64,000 nucleotides of DNA from Paulinella micropora (Eukaryota > Cercozoa > Imbricatea > Euglyphida > Paulinellidae). Below are positions 30,165 to 40,079 of this stretch, piece after piece. A program made the position numbers and the translations under genes. The notes below the pieces were generated by a model. It saw nothing but the letters and a program-made list of their open reading frames with translations, was not told the DNA's origin and made no database searches. Within the stretch, counting starts at the first letter, position 1. The number at the start of each line of letters is the position of its first letter. The stretch lies in assembly GCA_019918135.1 (NCBI GenBank), contig WBZZ01003029.1:102501-166500 (forward strand), given 5' to 3'.

Positions 30165-30787
30165 ATGGAGAACAAGACCGAGGCAGCAGCGGACGACGTC
30201 GCGTCTACCCAAGCGCCAGACCATGCGCCTGTGGTCGAGGCGGTTCGTGCACCTGTTGTCGAGCCGGACCCGGTGCTCAACGTCCTGGCGTGCGCGACGT
30301 GCCAGCGCCCCGACTCGCAAGAACAACCACTGAAAGCGTGCCGGCGCTGCAGGCTGCATTTGTACTGTGACCGAAAATGCCAGGTCAAGCACTGGAGGGC
30401 AGAGCACAAGACCAGGTGTTATGCAGTCCGAAACTTTGCCTTGAAGGAGGCCGTGGATCAGCGACCCACAACTACCTGACGCTGCGGCGTATCTTCGAGG
30501 GACAGTTCACGAACCCGACCATCAAGGCCAGGGCGTTCCTGCACGAAGCCGTTATCGACATGTTGAAGCTGGACCCGGTGTGCGCGGACCTGCCCCTGGA
30601 GGGCCCTGTCCCGGCGGCGCAAGCCGTGTGGGAGAAAGCGAGCGCCAAGTTCAAATACGCAGGAAGGTTGCTAGCTATGAAGGGTGATACAGATTACATG
30701 AGAGAAGAAGCGGAATGTTGGATGCCCCGGCGGTACTTGCGCGACATTGACCTGCTGTGGGACGGCATCAACGGCTGGCGGGGCTAA
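30165..30787 (+). CDS. MYND-type zinc finger protein
   Basis: The ATG at 30165 follows an A/T-rich leader. A MYND finger is clear: Cys43-x2-Cys46, Cys59-x2-Cys62, Cys68-x3-Cys72, then HW and HKTRC with His81 and Cys85. MYND fingers bind proline-rich peptides in partner proteins and are frequent in giant-virus gene families. The N-terminal 40 residues are acidic and Ala/Pro-rich. A helical C-terminal region (TLRRIFEGQFTNPTIKARAF, RRYLRDIDLLWDGINGW) lies in an overlapping frame to 30787, so the gene is probably interrupted once. Confidence 0.75.
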
Positions 30788-30844
30788 TTAGCTGGTTCGC
30801 TAACACTTTTGTAGTCCAATAAATCCACGTTTCTTTTTTTATTA

Positions 30845-32760
30845 TTACATTTCGGGCACTGTCTGTAAGATGAGCCCAAGGCGACGCAATCCGGCGGCAG
30901 CCTCTTGCGGGGACAAGCCAGCTGTCTGGCGCGGGCGTGCTAGTGCTTGCTCTTCGTTTGCAATAGCATCTACATCCAAGGACAAATTGTTTCTTGCATT
31001 CCTTTGGTAGTAGTACCAGCGATAACAAACGAGTACCAAAAGCATAATTGTGCATGTTGGAATGGCTAGCAATGAATAGAAGCACAGCCTCTGTAACGGT
31101 GCCACCGTGCCCACAGCTGTGTCAGATGCCGCAGCAATTTTTGTCACACTCGTGCTAGCCACCAACCCCCTGTTCGGTGTGATGCCTGCTTTGGGGGGCT
31201 CTCCAAAGCTGGGCTGGACTGTGGCAGCGTGCACAGCTGGGCTAGGCACATTGCAATTGCCAGCGTTTGCTGCCGCCACACACGCGGAAACACAAGCCGA
31301 CATGCACGCTGGGGTCGCCCGAGGTCTTAGCTCTGTTGTGGAAGAAAAGTCCAGATCGGTCTGCATGGCGCTGCCAGTCGAGATGGTACTGCCTGAAAGT
31401 GTCGCAGAGGTCGTCGGGCTGGGAGTGCCGGAAACTGTCACAGAGCCAGTCGAACTCGCGCTGCTAGATACTGTCACAGAGCCAGTCGAACTCGCGTTGC
31501 TAGATACTGTCGTGGAGGCTGTTGGGCTAGTGCTGCCAGATACTGTCGCGGAACCAGTGGGACTGGTAGTGCCAGATGCTGTCGCGGAGCCAGTCGGACT
31601 GGGACTGCCGGAAACTGTCGCGGAACCGGTCGGGCTGGTACTGCCAGATACCGTCGTGGAGACGGTTGGGCTAGTGCTGCCAGATACTGTCGCGGAGCCG
31701 CTTTCACTCGCGCTGCCAGATACCGTCGTGGAGGCGGTTGGGCTAGTGCTGCCAGATGCTGTCGCTGAGTCACTTTCACTCGCGCTGCCAGATGCTGTCG
31801 CGGAGCCACTTTCACTCATGCTGCCAGATGCCTTCGCGGAGCCAGTTGGGCTGGCACTGCTGGATGACGTTGCGGAGCCACTTGCACTCGGGCTGCCAGA
31901 TACCGTCATGGAGCCACCCGAGCTGTCACTGTTCGAGAAGCTGACAGAGTGCGTTGGGCTAGTGCTGTCCGAGGATGTTGTAGAGCTCGTTGGGCTAAAA
32001 GCGGCTGGACTTGGCGAAGGCGTGGGGCTCGCGCTCTCAAAACAGGTGTAATTGGCAGACAGTCTCGGCTGCAAAACTAATGCATCAGTCACATACCAGT
32101 AGCGATAAACAGATTTCCAGTAGGGGCGCACGGACCCTATGCTTTCTACATAACCCCCTATTTTTGCAACGAGGAGAACCTCGCCCTGGGCTGTAGCGGG
32201 CGCATTCCAACGAACACGCACCCTGCGACACCGGGCATACTGGTCCGTGCTGCCCAAACAAGATAGCTGACAGCAACCGTGCAGGGCGCTATCCGGGATA
32301 TCATTGTAACCTGTGTAGTCGTCGTAGTCGCCGCAGTACTATACATAGCCCTCCTCAAAGCTGCCCGCCGAGTTTCCGCAGGCGTCCGAGGCTTGGATTA
32401 CAAAGTCATCTATATATAGCGCGCTTGTCCAGGAAGAGTCACTTTGTTTATGTTGCGAAGGCACGAATTCCTTGATTTCGAAATAGAATTGATCCAGCGC
32501 GGAATACGCGGTTGTGTACCGGAACCTCTGTCGGTTGGGATCAAAGCGCAGGGCCCGGACTTCGTACACTTCGGATTGGCTAGGTTATCAGAAAACCCGT
32601 AAAGACTGGTCCAAGCGTTGGGGGGCACGCAGGTGAAAGCCAACTGGTTGAACAGGGACATGGAAGCTTTGAGAATTGTCGCTGTCGGCAACAATTCTAA
32701 GAGGACAGGAAGCCTGCGCCTGCCAAAAAATAAATTTTGTAAAAGAAAAATTATCTAGGC
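30845..32760 (-). CDS. Type I membrane protein with mucin-like Ser/Thr/Pro stalk
   Basis: The well-defined part (to about 32257) has a Cys-containing ectodomain (RVRVRWNAPATAQGEVLLV), then some 20 repeats of the type SGSxSPTGSATV (about nt 31370-31960). A Cys-rich juxtamembrane segment (ACMSACVSACVAAANAGNC) comes next, then one transmembrane helix (about nt 31010-31085) and a cytosolic tail with a basic start (RWYYYQRNARN). Sequence upstream to about 32760 looks like more ectodomain (FNQLAFTCVPPNAW, FYFEIKEF, YIDDFVIQASDACG) in other frames. It is probably a heavily O-glycosylated surface or envelope-type protein. No family is recognised. Confidence 0.6.
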
Positions 32761-32987
32761 TGTTTCTCGACCACACCCCCCCCCCGTCGACCTTCGTACA
32801 GCCAAAACTTGTAGCATCAAGGCGCAATTTCTTTTTTTGGCCACCAGAAGAACCGCCCCCCCCCCTCCCACTCCATCCGGAATTGTCTCCCACCAAAAAA
32901 AGCAAAAGCTATCTTTTTAAGTTTTGTTTTCTTTTTTGCAAACCTGCGGTCGGACCTCACTTTGTCGTCTACAAAAGAAAAAAAGAA

Positions 32988-33722
32988 ATGATAGCAGCCA
33001 GACCAAACACCGGCGGCGCTCTTGCGCCAAGGTTGTCAGCCGCGGGCCAAAAGCGCGCACTGCTACCCGAAGGTCGTGAGCTGAACAAACAGCTGGCCGG
33101 TACAAAGGCCAAAAAGCGCGCGAGGGACCGCCTGCCGTTGCCGGATTTACAAAGAGAAATCAACTCGATGCGCACGCTGGCCGCGCCACCCGTTGCCGTA
33201 GACAGGATGTTGTGCGCGGCCGTGCTGACCGTGGTCGTGGAGTTTGTGCTGGGCGTACAGAAGCCCACAAGCGCCGACGCGCGCGCCGCCTACTTCCGCG
33301 ACGTGGGCAGGCTGTCTCGAGTGTCCCGCGCGTTCCGATCTGCAGCGACGGCACGCCAGTCGCCCGCCACCACGTTGGACTGGGTGAACAGCCTCGTGTT
33401 TTACGGTTTGCTGGGTGGTACAGTGTGGTCCAGCTGGGAGACAGTGAAACGCGATGTTTTGTCGCTTGTGATGGAAGTGCCGTCTCGCAGGGTTCACAAG
33501 GGGCCCCGTTACGTCATCCGGGACCTTAAGCTACGGAAGCTGTTTGACGACAGTATGCGGCTGGCACCTAACATGGAGACGCAAGTACTTTCCCGGCGGG
33601 TGTGTGACGTCGTGGTGCCCAAGGCTTTCCCCACCGTCATCGAAGCCCAGGTGGCCCTGCTAAAGCGGCGGCGGCTGCAGCGGCGGCAGAGGCGGCGGCA
33701 GCCGCGCTTGCCGTCCTGCTAG
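32988..33722 (+). CDS. Unknown basic protein, F-box-like centre
   Basis: A 244-residue intact frame from the ATG after an A-rich leader. The N-terminal 60 residues are basic (GQKRALLPEG, KAKKRARDRL). A central segment, VGRLSRVSRAFRSAA, resembles the second half of an F-box (Ser-Arg-x-Phe-Arg). The C-terminus is Arg-rich (KRRRLQRRQRRRQPR). It may bind nucleic acid or act as an F-box-type adaptor; both are weak inferences. Its 3' end has been copied to 34862-34900. Confidence 0.5.
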   Translation: MIAARPNTGGALAPRLSAAGQKRALLPEGRELNKQLAGTKAKKRARDRLPLPDLQREINSMRTLAAPPVAVDRMLCAAVLTVVVEFVLGVQKPTSADARAAYFRDVGRLSRVSRAFRSAATARQSPATTLDWVNSLVFYGLLGGTVWSSWETVKRDVLSLVMEVPSRRVHKGPRYVIRDLKLRKLFDDSMRLAPNMETQVLSRRVCDVVVPKAFPTVIEAQVALLKRRRLQRRQRRRQPRLPSC

Positions 33723-33741
33723 TAATTTCAGTTAGCAAATC
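33702..33741. repeat. Copied gene end (source copy)
   Basis: The stop-codon region of the basic protein gene, containing GCGCTTGCCGTCCTGCTAG and AATTTCAGTTAG, recurs at 34862-34900 with two small differences, beyond the BTB gene. This shows a local duplication that carried a gene's 3' end. Confidence 0.7.
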
Positions 33742-33808
33742 CTTCCTTTTTGGTTTTAATAAAAAAAGAAACATTGTTCGGGCACGTGCGACCTTTTTCG
33801 ATCTTGTT

Positions 33809-33828
33809 CACTTGCTCTCAAGCAAGTG
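33809..33828. terminator. 8-bp stem, 4-base loop hairpin between convergent genes
   Basis: CACTTGCT at 33809-33816 pairs with AGCAAGTG at 33821-33828 around a CTCA loop. It sits between the ends of the plus-strand basic protein gene and the minus-strand BTB gene, so it is a candidate transcript-end hairpin. Confidence 0.4.
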
Positions 33829-33834
33829 GTGGTA

Positions 33835-34628
33835 CTAGTGCTTTTTCGGGGGGCACTTACAAGGACCGGCCGGCCCGGGAGCCGACGGCCTCCGCCATTG
33901 GGGCCAGCTAAGGAAGGTATCGAAGGGCGTCACCTGTAGGTACCGCAGCTGCCTGACTACAGCACCCGCCAGACGAGTCGCGGTGCGTTTGAACGAGATA
34001 CAAAAGGTTTGCTTGTGTGACCAGTCAGCGCCTGGCAGTTCAGCGACATTTTTGGTTGAGCCCTCCCAATGAAATGCTGGCTCGGCCTTTGGATTTTTCG
34101 CTCTGCACCAAACGCAGTAGCCTCGGATGCTAACGTGCTTGAGAACCCCATCCGCAGCTTTGTCATCGACCGATTTGTATGTGTTAATCCATTCGTCGGG
34201 AAACCCGAGAGGTGTCCAGCACTCGCGGCAAAAGGCCACCTGGCTGAGCGCCGGGGTTTTCTCGGCCCGGAAAGTATTGTAGGAACTCTTGTGCTCTGTT
34301 TCGTACAAGACGTTCTGCGCAGTCACCGCGTACTTGGTACATTCCAGCACGTAGTAGCACGCCAGGGACTGTAGTAAGGCGTGTGGGCAGCCCGTTCTGA
34401 AATACGACAAGATCACACTGAAGGCGTCCGGGTCCAAGTCCAAAAAAAGCGCCTCGCGCGGCTCCAGTCGCACGACCGGCGCCAAGACCTCTCGGAAGAA
34501 GCCACTGCGGGCCTGCAGGGTTTCGGCCCGGGTCTTGAAGAGAGTACCCCCGACGTCAAGCGTGATGATGTTGCCGGGCTCGGGCCCCCGACGGGCTGCA
34601 CGGGATCATCCCGGCCTTCGTCGTCCAT
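33835..34628 (-). CDS. KCTD-type BTB/T1 domain protein
   Basis: The ATG at 34628 begins MDDEGRDDPVQPV. The BTB domain follows with NIITLDVGGTLFKTRAETL, then SGFFREVL and FLDLDPDAFSVILSYFRTG. These are the signature strands and helices of the tetramerisation (T1/KCTD) subtype, whose members link substrates to cullin-3 ligases. The C-terminal part has zinc-like pairs (FCRECW; YCVWCR) and ends PCKCPPKKH. The start and the domain are not in the same frame, so the gene is probably interrupted near its beginning. A copy of the 5' end lies at 38195-38320. Confidence 0.7.
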
Positions 34629-34693
34629 GCTCGCTCGCTTTAATTTCCAAAAAAAGTTCAGCCTTCGGGAAAATTTACCAACTTCAGTCGATG
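34569..34693 (-). repeat. BTB gene 5' end, source of a 125-base duplication
   Basis: This segment covers the first codons and upstream leader of the BTB gene. It recurs at 38195-38320 in the same orientation and is over 90 percent identical by eye. It includes CATGCTCGCTCGCTTTAAT and AAATTTACCAACTTCAGTCG, probably promoter sequence. Confidence 0.75.
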
Positions 34694-35184
34694 ACGTCTC
34701 CTTCCTCCCTTTTCCTTTAGCACCCCCCCCCCTTACGAACTGGAGGGGAACTCCCCACACCCGCCTTTTTCCGGGGAGCCAGACTTTTTTAAGGCCCGGC
34801 CCCCCCCCCCTTTCTTCCTCCTCGCCTCTGCGAAGCGGCGGCAACAAAGGCGGCTTTTCGCCCGCGCTTGCCGTCCTGCTAGCAATTTCAGTTAGAAATC
34901 TTTTTTCTTTTGTTTTTAAGCCAATTGTCAGCTGTGTGTGTGGGGGGGGGAAAGGCCGTGGGGGCCGTGCGGAGAGGGGGGGGGGGGGTGTGCACTCGTA
35001 CGCTCTCGGCCCACAACAGCTGCCTAGGGAGAGACGGCTGCTGTCGTGGAGCGTGAGCAGGCGAGCGCTGTGCCCAAACTTTGGAGCGGGAGGCACACGG
35101 AGGGGCTAGGCTACGGCCAGGCCTGTTCGCGTGTGTGTGGAGGTGGGCTGAACCGTGCTGGTGTGTGTGTAGGCAAACGCACGA
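34694..35184. other. Spacer with G/C tracts and a copied gene end
   Basis: Contains C and G tracts (34730, 34801, 34978-34988), the copied 3' end at 34862-34900, and GT-rich stretches near 35130-35170. No independent gene is supported. Confidence 0.45.
34862..34900. repeat. Copied gene end (second copy)
   Basis: A partial duplicate of the 3' end of the basic protein gene at 32988-33722, in direct orientation and detached from any coding region. Confidence 0.65.
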
Positions 35185-37230
35185 ATGCGGCTGCTGCTGC
35201 TGCTGCTGGCCTGGCTGGCGGTCACATTCGCACGCACAGCCCCCCGCGCAGCCCTGCAATCTCGTGTGTGTAGGCCCGAGCCAACGCCTGCGACCCCACG
35301 CAGTGGACCAACGTGCTGGCGGGCACGTACGCCTGCCCGCCGCCCTACCCCGGCGTGTGCAACAACACCGCGACGCCCATCCTCTGCCAGGGCGCCAGCG
35401 ACTGCTACGTGTGCTACGACGGTTCGCAACTGTATTCGCAGAGGGTCGGGCCGACCTGTACCGACCTACAAAGTGGCGGGGCCAATGTGTGCCAAATGTT
35501 AGGCCCCGGGTGGAAATGCACCAGCTTTGGGGCGCAGTGCCTGTTGCCCGCCGTGGTGCCGAGGCCCCGGGCGGTGGGCTGCCTGGTGAGCGCGCTGGGC
35601 AAAGGCGCAGTGTGCACGGCGAACGATGTGCGCTTGTCGTCGGTCGTGAACGTGGTCGAGCTGGACCCGTGCGAGTTTCCCGGCGACACGGCCGTGATCA
35701 ACGTGGCCGCCAGGCTCAAGATAGGCGCGCAGACCCGCTATGACATCGGGGTGTTCATAGCCACGGACGGCGGCAGCGCGCTGACCGGCGCCAATTGCGT
35801 CACGTTTGCGCTGCCGGTGCCCGGCCCGTCGGCCGTGGCGACGGGGGCGCCGCAGTACTGGCGGAACGAAGAACCCGCTCTCGACGACTGCTGCGGCGAC
35901 GGCATCAAGCCCGCGCAGAGCAGCACGAACCGCGAGGACGAGCCCGTACTTTTGATGGCGAACCTCACGGTGAAGTGTGCCCGGCCTAACCTTTGGCATG
36001 GTGGACGTGAACGCCTGTTGCAGCTGGGAGAACCAGGCCTACGGAGGTTGCCACGACGTGGACTTCCTCAAACCGCAGACCTCGTCCAAGTGCCGGTGCG
36101 ACCGGGTGCCGGGCGTGAAGGTCTTCCTGCCCTCGAAGCTGGTGTACAACGTGCGCATCGACGCGCTCACGGACCCGCGCCCGGCCCTGTACCCGTGCTT
36201 TCGCTTGCTGTTGACACAGCTGTCGAGGGCGGACCCCCGGGCCGGGGTGATGCAGGCCCAAACCCTGTTTCTGTACGACAAGGTGGTCGACCCGCTGTGC
36301 ATGGCGGGGGCCGAATGGAGCTCCGTCACCGAGAGCTCGCAGGGGCACCGGCACGCTAAACGAGCCCCCGCAGAGCGGAAACTACAGCGTAAACCTCGTG
36401 GCGGCGCTGAACGGCACGGCTCCCGGCACCTGGGCGATCCAGAACTTGACGTGCGTGGTCGAAAATAACCCTTGCTCGCAAGAGTCGGTGCTGGCCTGGG
36501 GCGCCTACGACTCGGCTTGTACGGCCAACAGCCTCGAGGGTGGGGCGTTCACGTGCCCCAAGTGGACGGCGTGCGTGATAGGCGACAAGACTACGTACCC
36601 GGGCTACGACTCCAGAACCGGGCAGACCTGGCAGTACACCACCACGACGACCTACTACCCGCCAACATTGTCGCACTTTGTGCCCGAGGGCGGGAACGTG
36701 ACCTGCACCCTGGCCCTGCGGTACGTGGCGCCCAGCCCATCCGTCTCCCTCACGGCTTCGGCGAGCCCCACGGGCACGGCGAGCGCGACCCGGAGCCCGT
36801 CGGTCTCGGGCACGGCGAGCGCGACCCGGAGCCCTTCGGTCTCGGGCACTGCTTCCACCAGCGCGACTCCCAGCCCCACGGGCACGGCGAGCGCGACCCG
36901 GAGCCCGTCGGTCTCGGGCACTGCTTCCACCAGCGCGACCGCGAGCCCCACGTGTACAGCGAGCGCGACACGGAGCCCATCGGTCTCCCTCACGGCTTCG
37001 GCGAGCCCCACGGGCACGGCGAGCGCGACCCCCACGGTCTCGGCTACGGTCAGCGTGACAGCCTCTCCCCTCAGCGTCTCGGCCAGCCCCTCACTTTCTG
37101 CGACACCTACACCTCAGCCGTTTGTCATGACCATCCAAACGTTCTCCTGCGACGAATTCATGCTGCCCACGCTGTATAACCTCCCGAGCCGAAGGCGTCG
37201 TCTGCAAGGTCTGGCAGAGTCGACACACCC
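35185..37230 (+). CDS. Secreted Cys-rich protein with Ser/Thr/Pro repeat stalk, interrupted
   Basis: The ATG at 35185 starts a strong signal peptide (MRLLLLLLAWLAVTFA). The mature part is Cys-rich: CPPPYPGVCNN, CYVCYDGSQLYSQ, CDRVPGVKVFLPSKLVYNV and CPKWTACVIGDKTTYPGY, with many Asn-x-Thr/Ser sites. From about nt 36740 to 37090 come repeats of the type SPSVSGTASATR and SPTGTASAT. The parts are spread over several frames, so the gene looks broken in a few places. It resembles algal or protist cell-surface proteins and shares its repeat style with the genes at 4.2 and 30.8 kb. Function is unknown; surface exposure is likely. Confidence 0.55.
36735..37095 (+). repeat. Coding Ser/Thr/Pro repeat array
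   Basis: Tandem 30- to 48-base units containing GGCACGGCGAGCGCGACC and CGGAGCCCGTCGGTCTC. They encode SPTGTASATRSPSVSGTAS-type repeats. Units are nearly identical, so the array is young or homogenised. Confidence 0.65.
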
Positions 37231-37245
37231 CAACCTACAGCTTGA

Positions 37246-37315
37246 TTTCTGCTTTTTCTTTTTTTCTTTTTTTTCTTTTTTTTCTTTTTTTTCTTTTTTT
37301 TTCTTTTTTTTTTGT
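37246..37315 (+). repeat. Polypyrimidine (TTTTC)n tract
   Basis: About 70 bases of T with regularly spaced C, followed by TTGTTGTGCAAG. It sits between the Ser/Thr/Pro repeat region and the WGDGS domain. It looks like a microsatellite that expanded inside a coding region. It also resembles a polypyrimidine tract plus AG of a splice acceptor, but I could not pair it with a convincing donor. Confidence 0.6.
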
Positions 37316-38181
37316 TGTGCAAGCCAAATTCCGGGAAAGGCGCCGCCACTTGGCCCAAATTGTTACCTCCGCTATCACCATCGACTGGGGCGACGGCAGC
37401 GGCCTACAATCGGCAACCACGGGCCCCGACAGCGACCCCAGCCTGCACGCGTACGCCCCGGCCGGGACCTACAATATTCGGGTCTGGGGCGTCATGCAGG
37501 GCTGGACCCTGGCTCTGCTGTCCGTGGCCCAGCGGGAGGCCATCGTCAACATTACCTCCTGGGGCCAGCTGCTGCTGCACCCGACCTTTGGCTACCACTT
37601 CGCGGGCGCGACCAACCTACTGTACCTGCCGCCCTTTGCCGAGCTAGCTTGTTGCGCCGGCCTCCTGAGCCTCGACTCCTCGTTCAGGGACCTGCCGGCG
37701 CTCACGTACGAGCTGGGCTACGTAAATTTAACCTCGGTGTTTTTTTTTGCGGCACATGTTCGCCCACTTGCCCAACCTCCGGCTGGACATTGGCGCGTGG
37801 AATACCTCCCGTGTCTATGACGTGCAGTACATGTTCCAGAACCACGCGACCTTCAACAACGACCTAAGTGGCTGGGACGTCAGCGGCGTCGTGTACTTCA
37901 CCGGGATGTTCAGCGGGGCCAGCGCCTTCAACCAATCGTTGGCTACCTGGAACACTAGCGCCGGCCGGTTTGTCAACTACATGTTCAAAGGCGCTACGGC
38001 CTTTAGCGCGGACCTGAGCGGCTGGCTCTTCCCGAACGTAAATAGCTGCGTGGGCTTCGGCGACCAGTCGGGCCTGGCGCTGTGGCAAGTGCAGGCGAAA
38101 TGCCAGGTCTGCTCCAGCCTGCTACCTTTGTGCCAGGCCGCTCACGCTACCGAGCCCAAACCGTGCGTGTGTACTGTGTAG
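37316..38181 (+). CDS. DUF285/BspA-type surface repeat protein, C-terminal part
   Basis: It begins with AITIDWGDGSG and TYNIRVWGVMQGW, the PKD-like start typical of DUF285 proteins. The frame changes before the repeats proper: MFQNHATFNNDLSGWDVS, MFSGASAFNQSLATWNTS and MFKGATAFSADLSGW, each about 25 residues. This repeat is found in bacterial surface proteins and in some protists and giant viruses. It ends with a Cys-rich tail (CQVCSSLLPLC, CVCTV). It is probably the C-terminal region of the secreted gene upstream. It looks interrupted. Confidence 0.7.
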
Positions 38182-38644
38182 GTTTAGGCCCAGCTGTTGC
38201 CGGGCTCGGGCCCCGCGACGGGCTGCACGGGATCATCGTGGCCTTCGTCGTCCATGCTCGCTCGCTTTAATCTCCAAACAAAGTTCAGCCTTTGGGAAAA
38301 TTTACCAACTTCAGTCGATGCCTTCTCTTCTCTCTTTCTTTTTTTTCCGTCCGGACTAAGGGGGGGGGAACTGTCCCCCCCCCCCCACCTACCTTTTTTC
38401 TCTTACCAAGAGCGTGCGCGGTCTTAATCTTTGGACACACATGTATAAGAAAGGGAACCGACCACGATTTCCTCTTTTTTCTTGAGCAGGGCCAGACAAT
38501 TTTTTTTTTGGTTTTTTAATTTTTTTACAGCCAACTTCCGGTGTCTCCAACTTTCTCTTTCCGAAAACAAAACATCTGTGTGCGCTATCTTGCGGCAGCG
38601 GTGTTCTTTTTTTTTGCATGACGGCCCCCCACCCCTTTTCAGTA
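38182..38644. other. Spacer with a duplicated promoter-like segment
   Basis: Holds the copied BTB 5' end (38195-38320), a C tract at 38376-38386, T-rich stretches and no supported gene. Confidence 0.5.
38195..38320 (-). repeat. Detached copy of the BTB gene 5' end
   Basis: In this copy the minus strand reads MDDEGHDDPVQPV, then GPEPGN, and then diverges and stops. It also keeps the leader AAATTTACCAACTTCAGTCG. It is a truncated duplicate of 34569-34693, useful as a marker of how gene starts are copied around this genome. Confidence 0.7.
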
Positions 38645-38962
38645 TTAAATATCGAAAGATGCTTGTTTGACTGTCTTGGAATTTGCGTCAGCTTGCGCGG
38701 CTAAATTTCCCTGTTTTTTTTCCAACCTTCGTTTTTGGCGGGCCTCTAACACTTTGAAAGCGTTGATATGTTTTAGACCAATTTCTGAAGTTGGGTCTAT
38801 CTTTGACTTGAATTGGTATGATGCTGCACTTTTAGGAGCTTCGAGGCGAGGCGGCGGGAATCGCGTGTAGGCTGATCCCAGGCTCAGCAGCACCAAAGCC
38901 CCGCCGCAGGTTAGGACCGTCCTGAGTTGAAATCTCGGCTCGACTGGTGTTTCCAGCTTCAT
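38645..38962 (-). CDS. Small protein with one membrane helix
   Basis: A 105-residue intact frame with an ATG. A short N-terminal part (MKLETPVEPRFQLR) is followed by one hydrophobic helix (TVLTCGGALVLLSLGSAY, about residues 15-32). A soluble helical tail rich in Lys and Arg (EARQKRRLEKKQGNLAAQ) completes it. It could be a membrane-anchored virion or host protein. No family is recognised. Confidence 0.5.
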   Translation of the reverse strand: MKLETPVEPRFQLRTVLTCGGALVLLSLGSAYTRFPPPRLEAPKSAASYQFKSKIDPTSEIGLKHINAFKVLEARQKRRLEKKQGNLAAQADANSKTVKQASFDI

Positions 38963-39080
38963 CTTGAGCCAGACGGGCTCCGTAAAGCGCCAAGCCTCAC
39001 GGATTCGCCTTGCGAATTCAAGTTGCTGTCGTGTAACAACGGATAAAACCAGGCATCAGTACAATATACGTCCGCGTCTA

Positions 39081-39725
39081 TTAGGTTTGTGCGGAGCGCT
39101 CTCTTATTCCAAGGATAGGTTGGACGTACCCAGCCACACATTTGAGCACTGCGTAAATGTTGCGCTGACGCTCAACTACGGCATACGCGGTCGTGGTCCA
39201 GTTACGCTCATTATTTTTTTGAAAGTCGAGAGGGGGTGATATTGACGAGAAGGCCAGCAACCTGGCGAACTCGCTTTCTGCAACAACAGCCAGGTCGCGG
39301 ACCAAGACGTTCGCGACCTGCTCCTGCCCTGGTACTGCTAGCCACGCCACAGACGGATCGTTTTCGAACCTTCGTAGGCGGGGTAGCTGAGCAGCCACTT
39401 GGTGGACCCATTCATCAATAAACCTCGGGTGTGTCCCTGTCTGGATCTGCCAGTTGTCTTGTAATGTTGGATCGGAATAGAGGCCGTCGTTCCTTTGGAA
39501 AACCAGTTGCGGTTTATTTCGTTGTGTAGCTTCTTGGTTGAGCAATATTCGCAGAGCCTTGAGTCCTTCAGCGCCAAGGCCATTTAGGTTGATATACACA
39601 TATGACTCCGAATCTGGCGTAAAGCGTGTGAGGCCTGCCGTAGACCTGGTTTTTGCTTTGGCGCGCTGGCCTTTCAAAGGCGGCCTCCCCGGAGGAGGCG
39701 GTGGAGGCCAGCCATTCGCAGGCAT
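39081..39725 (-). CDS. Unknown protein with proline-rich head
   Basis: A 214-residue frame from the ATG at 39725. The head is Pro-rich (WPPPPPPGRPPLKG), and the body is alpha/beta with SYVYINLNGLGAEGLKALR and WQIQTGTHPRFIDEWVHQVA. The frame closes at 39081; similar composition continues a little in another frame toward 38960. No family is recognised. Confidence 0.5.
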   Translation of the reverse strand: MPANGWPPPPPPGRPPLKGQRAKAKTRSTAGLTRFTPDSESYVYINLNGLGAEGLKALRILLNQEATQRNKPQLVFQRNDGLYSDPTLQDNWQIQTGTHPRFIDEWVHQVAAQLPRLRRFENDPSVAWLAVPGQEQVANVLVRDLAVVAESEFARLLAFSSISPPLDFQKNNERNWTTTAYAVVERQRNIYAVLKCVAGYVQPILGIRERSAQT

Positions 39726-40079
39726 GTTGATTTTTAATAACTTAGGCTCAAAAAGTGTTACAACAGTTTATGAAAAGAGAGAGAGAGAGAGGGAAAGGGG
39801 GGGGCAGGAAGGAGAAGAGGGGAGCTTTTTGCTCTTTTTATTTCTTTCCTTTTTCAGGAGTGCATCGGGCCCGGGGGGGGGGGGCTGTTTGTGTTTAAAT
39901 TTTTTCTGTGGTTTGTGTGTTGGAAAAAAAGGGGGGGGGTGGCCGCGCAAAAAAGAAAGGAGAGGGAGGAGAGGCTGGGGAGAGGGAGAGGGAGAGGGAG
40001 AGAAGGGTCCCACAGTCGCCCACCGTGGGCGAGAACCTCCCGCGCACCTGCCCACGGTCTTTTGTTTTAAATTTGTCAG
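39726..40079. other. GA- and G-rich spacer
   Basis: A GA repeat at 39776-39792, a G tract at 39872-39884 and a GA/GG-rich block at 39950-40005. No gene is visible. Confidence 0.45.

Noticed and set aside
31107-32051. 314-residue plus-strand frame of Val/Glu/Leu/Pro repeats
   Set aside because: It mirrors the Ser/Thr/Pro repeat stalk on the minus strand, which has a membrane anchor and tail and is the better coding candidate.
37246-37315. Spliceosomal intron with a polypyrimidine tract
   Set aside because: Only an acceptor-like end is visible. No matching donor that preserves a domain was found, and no other gene shows an intron.
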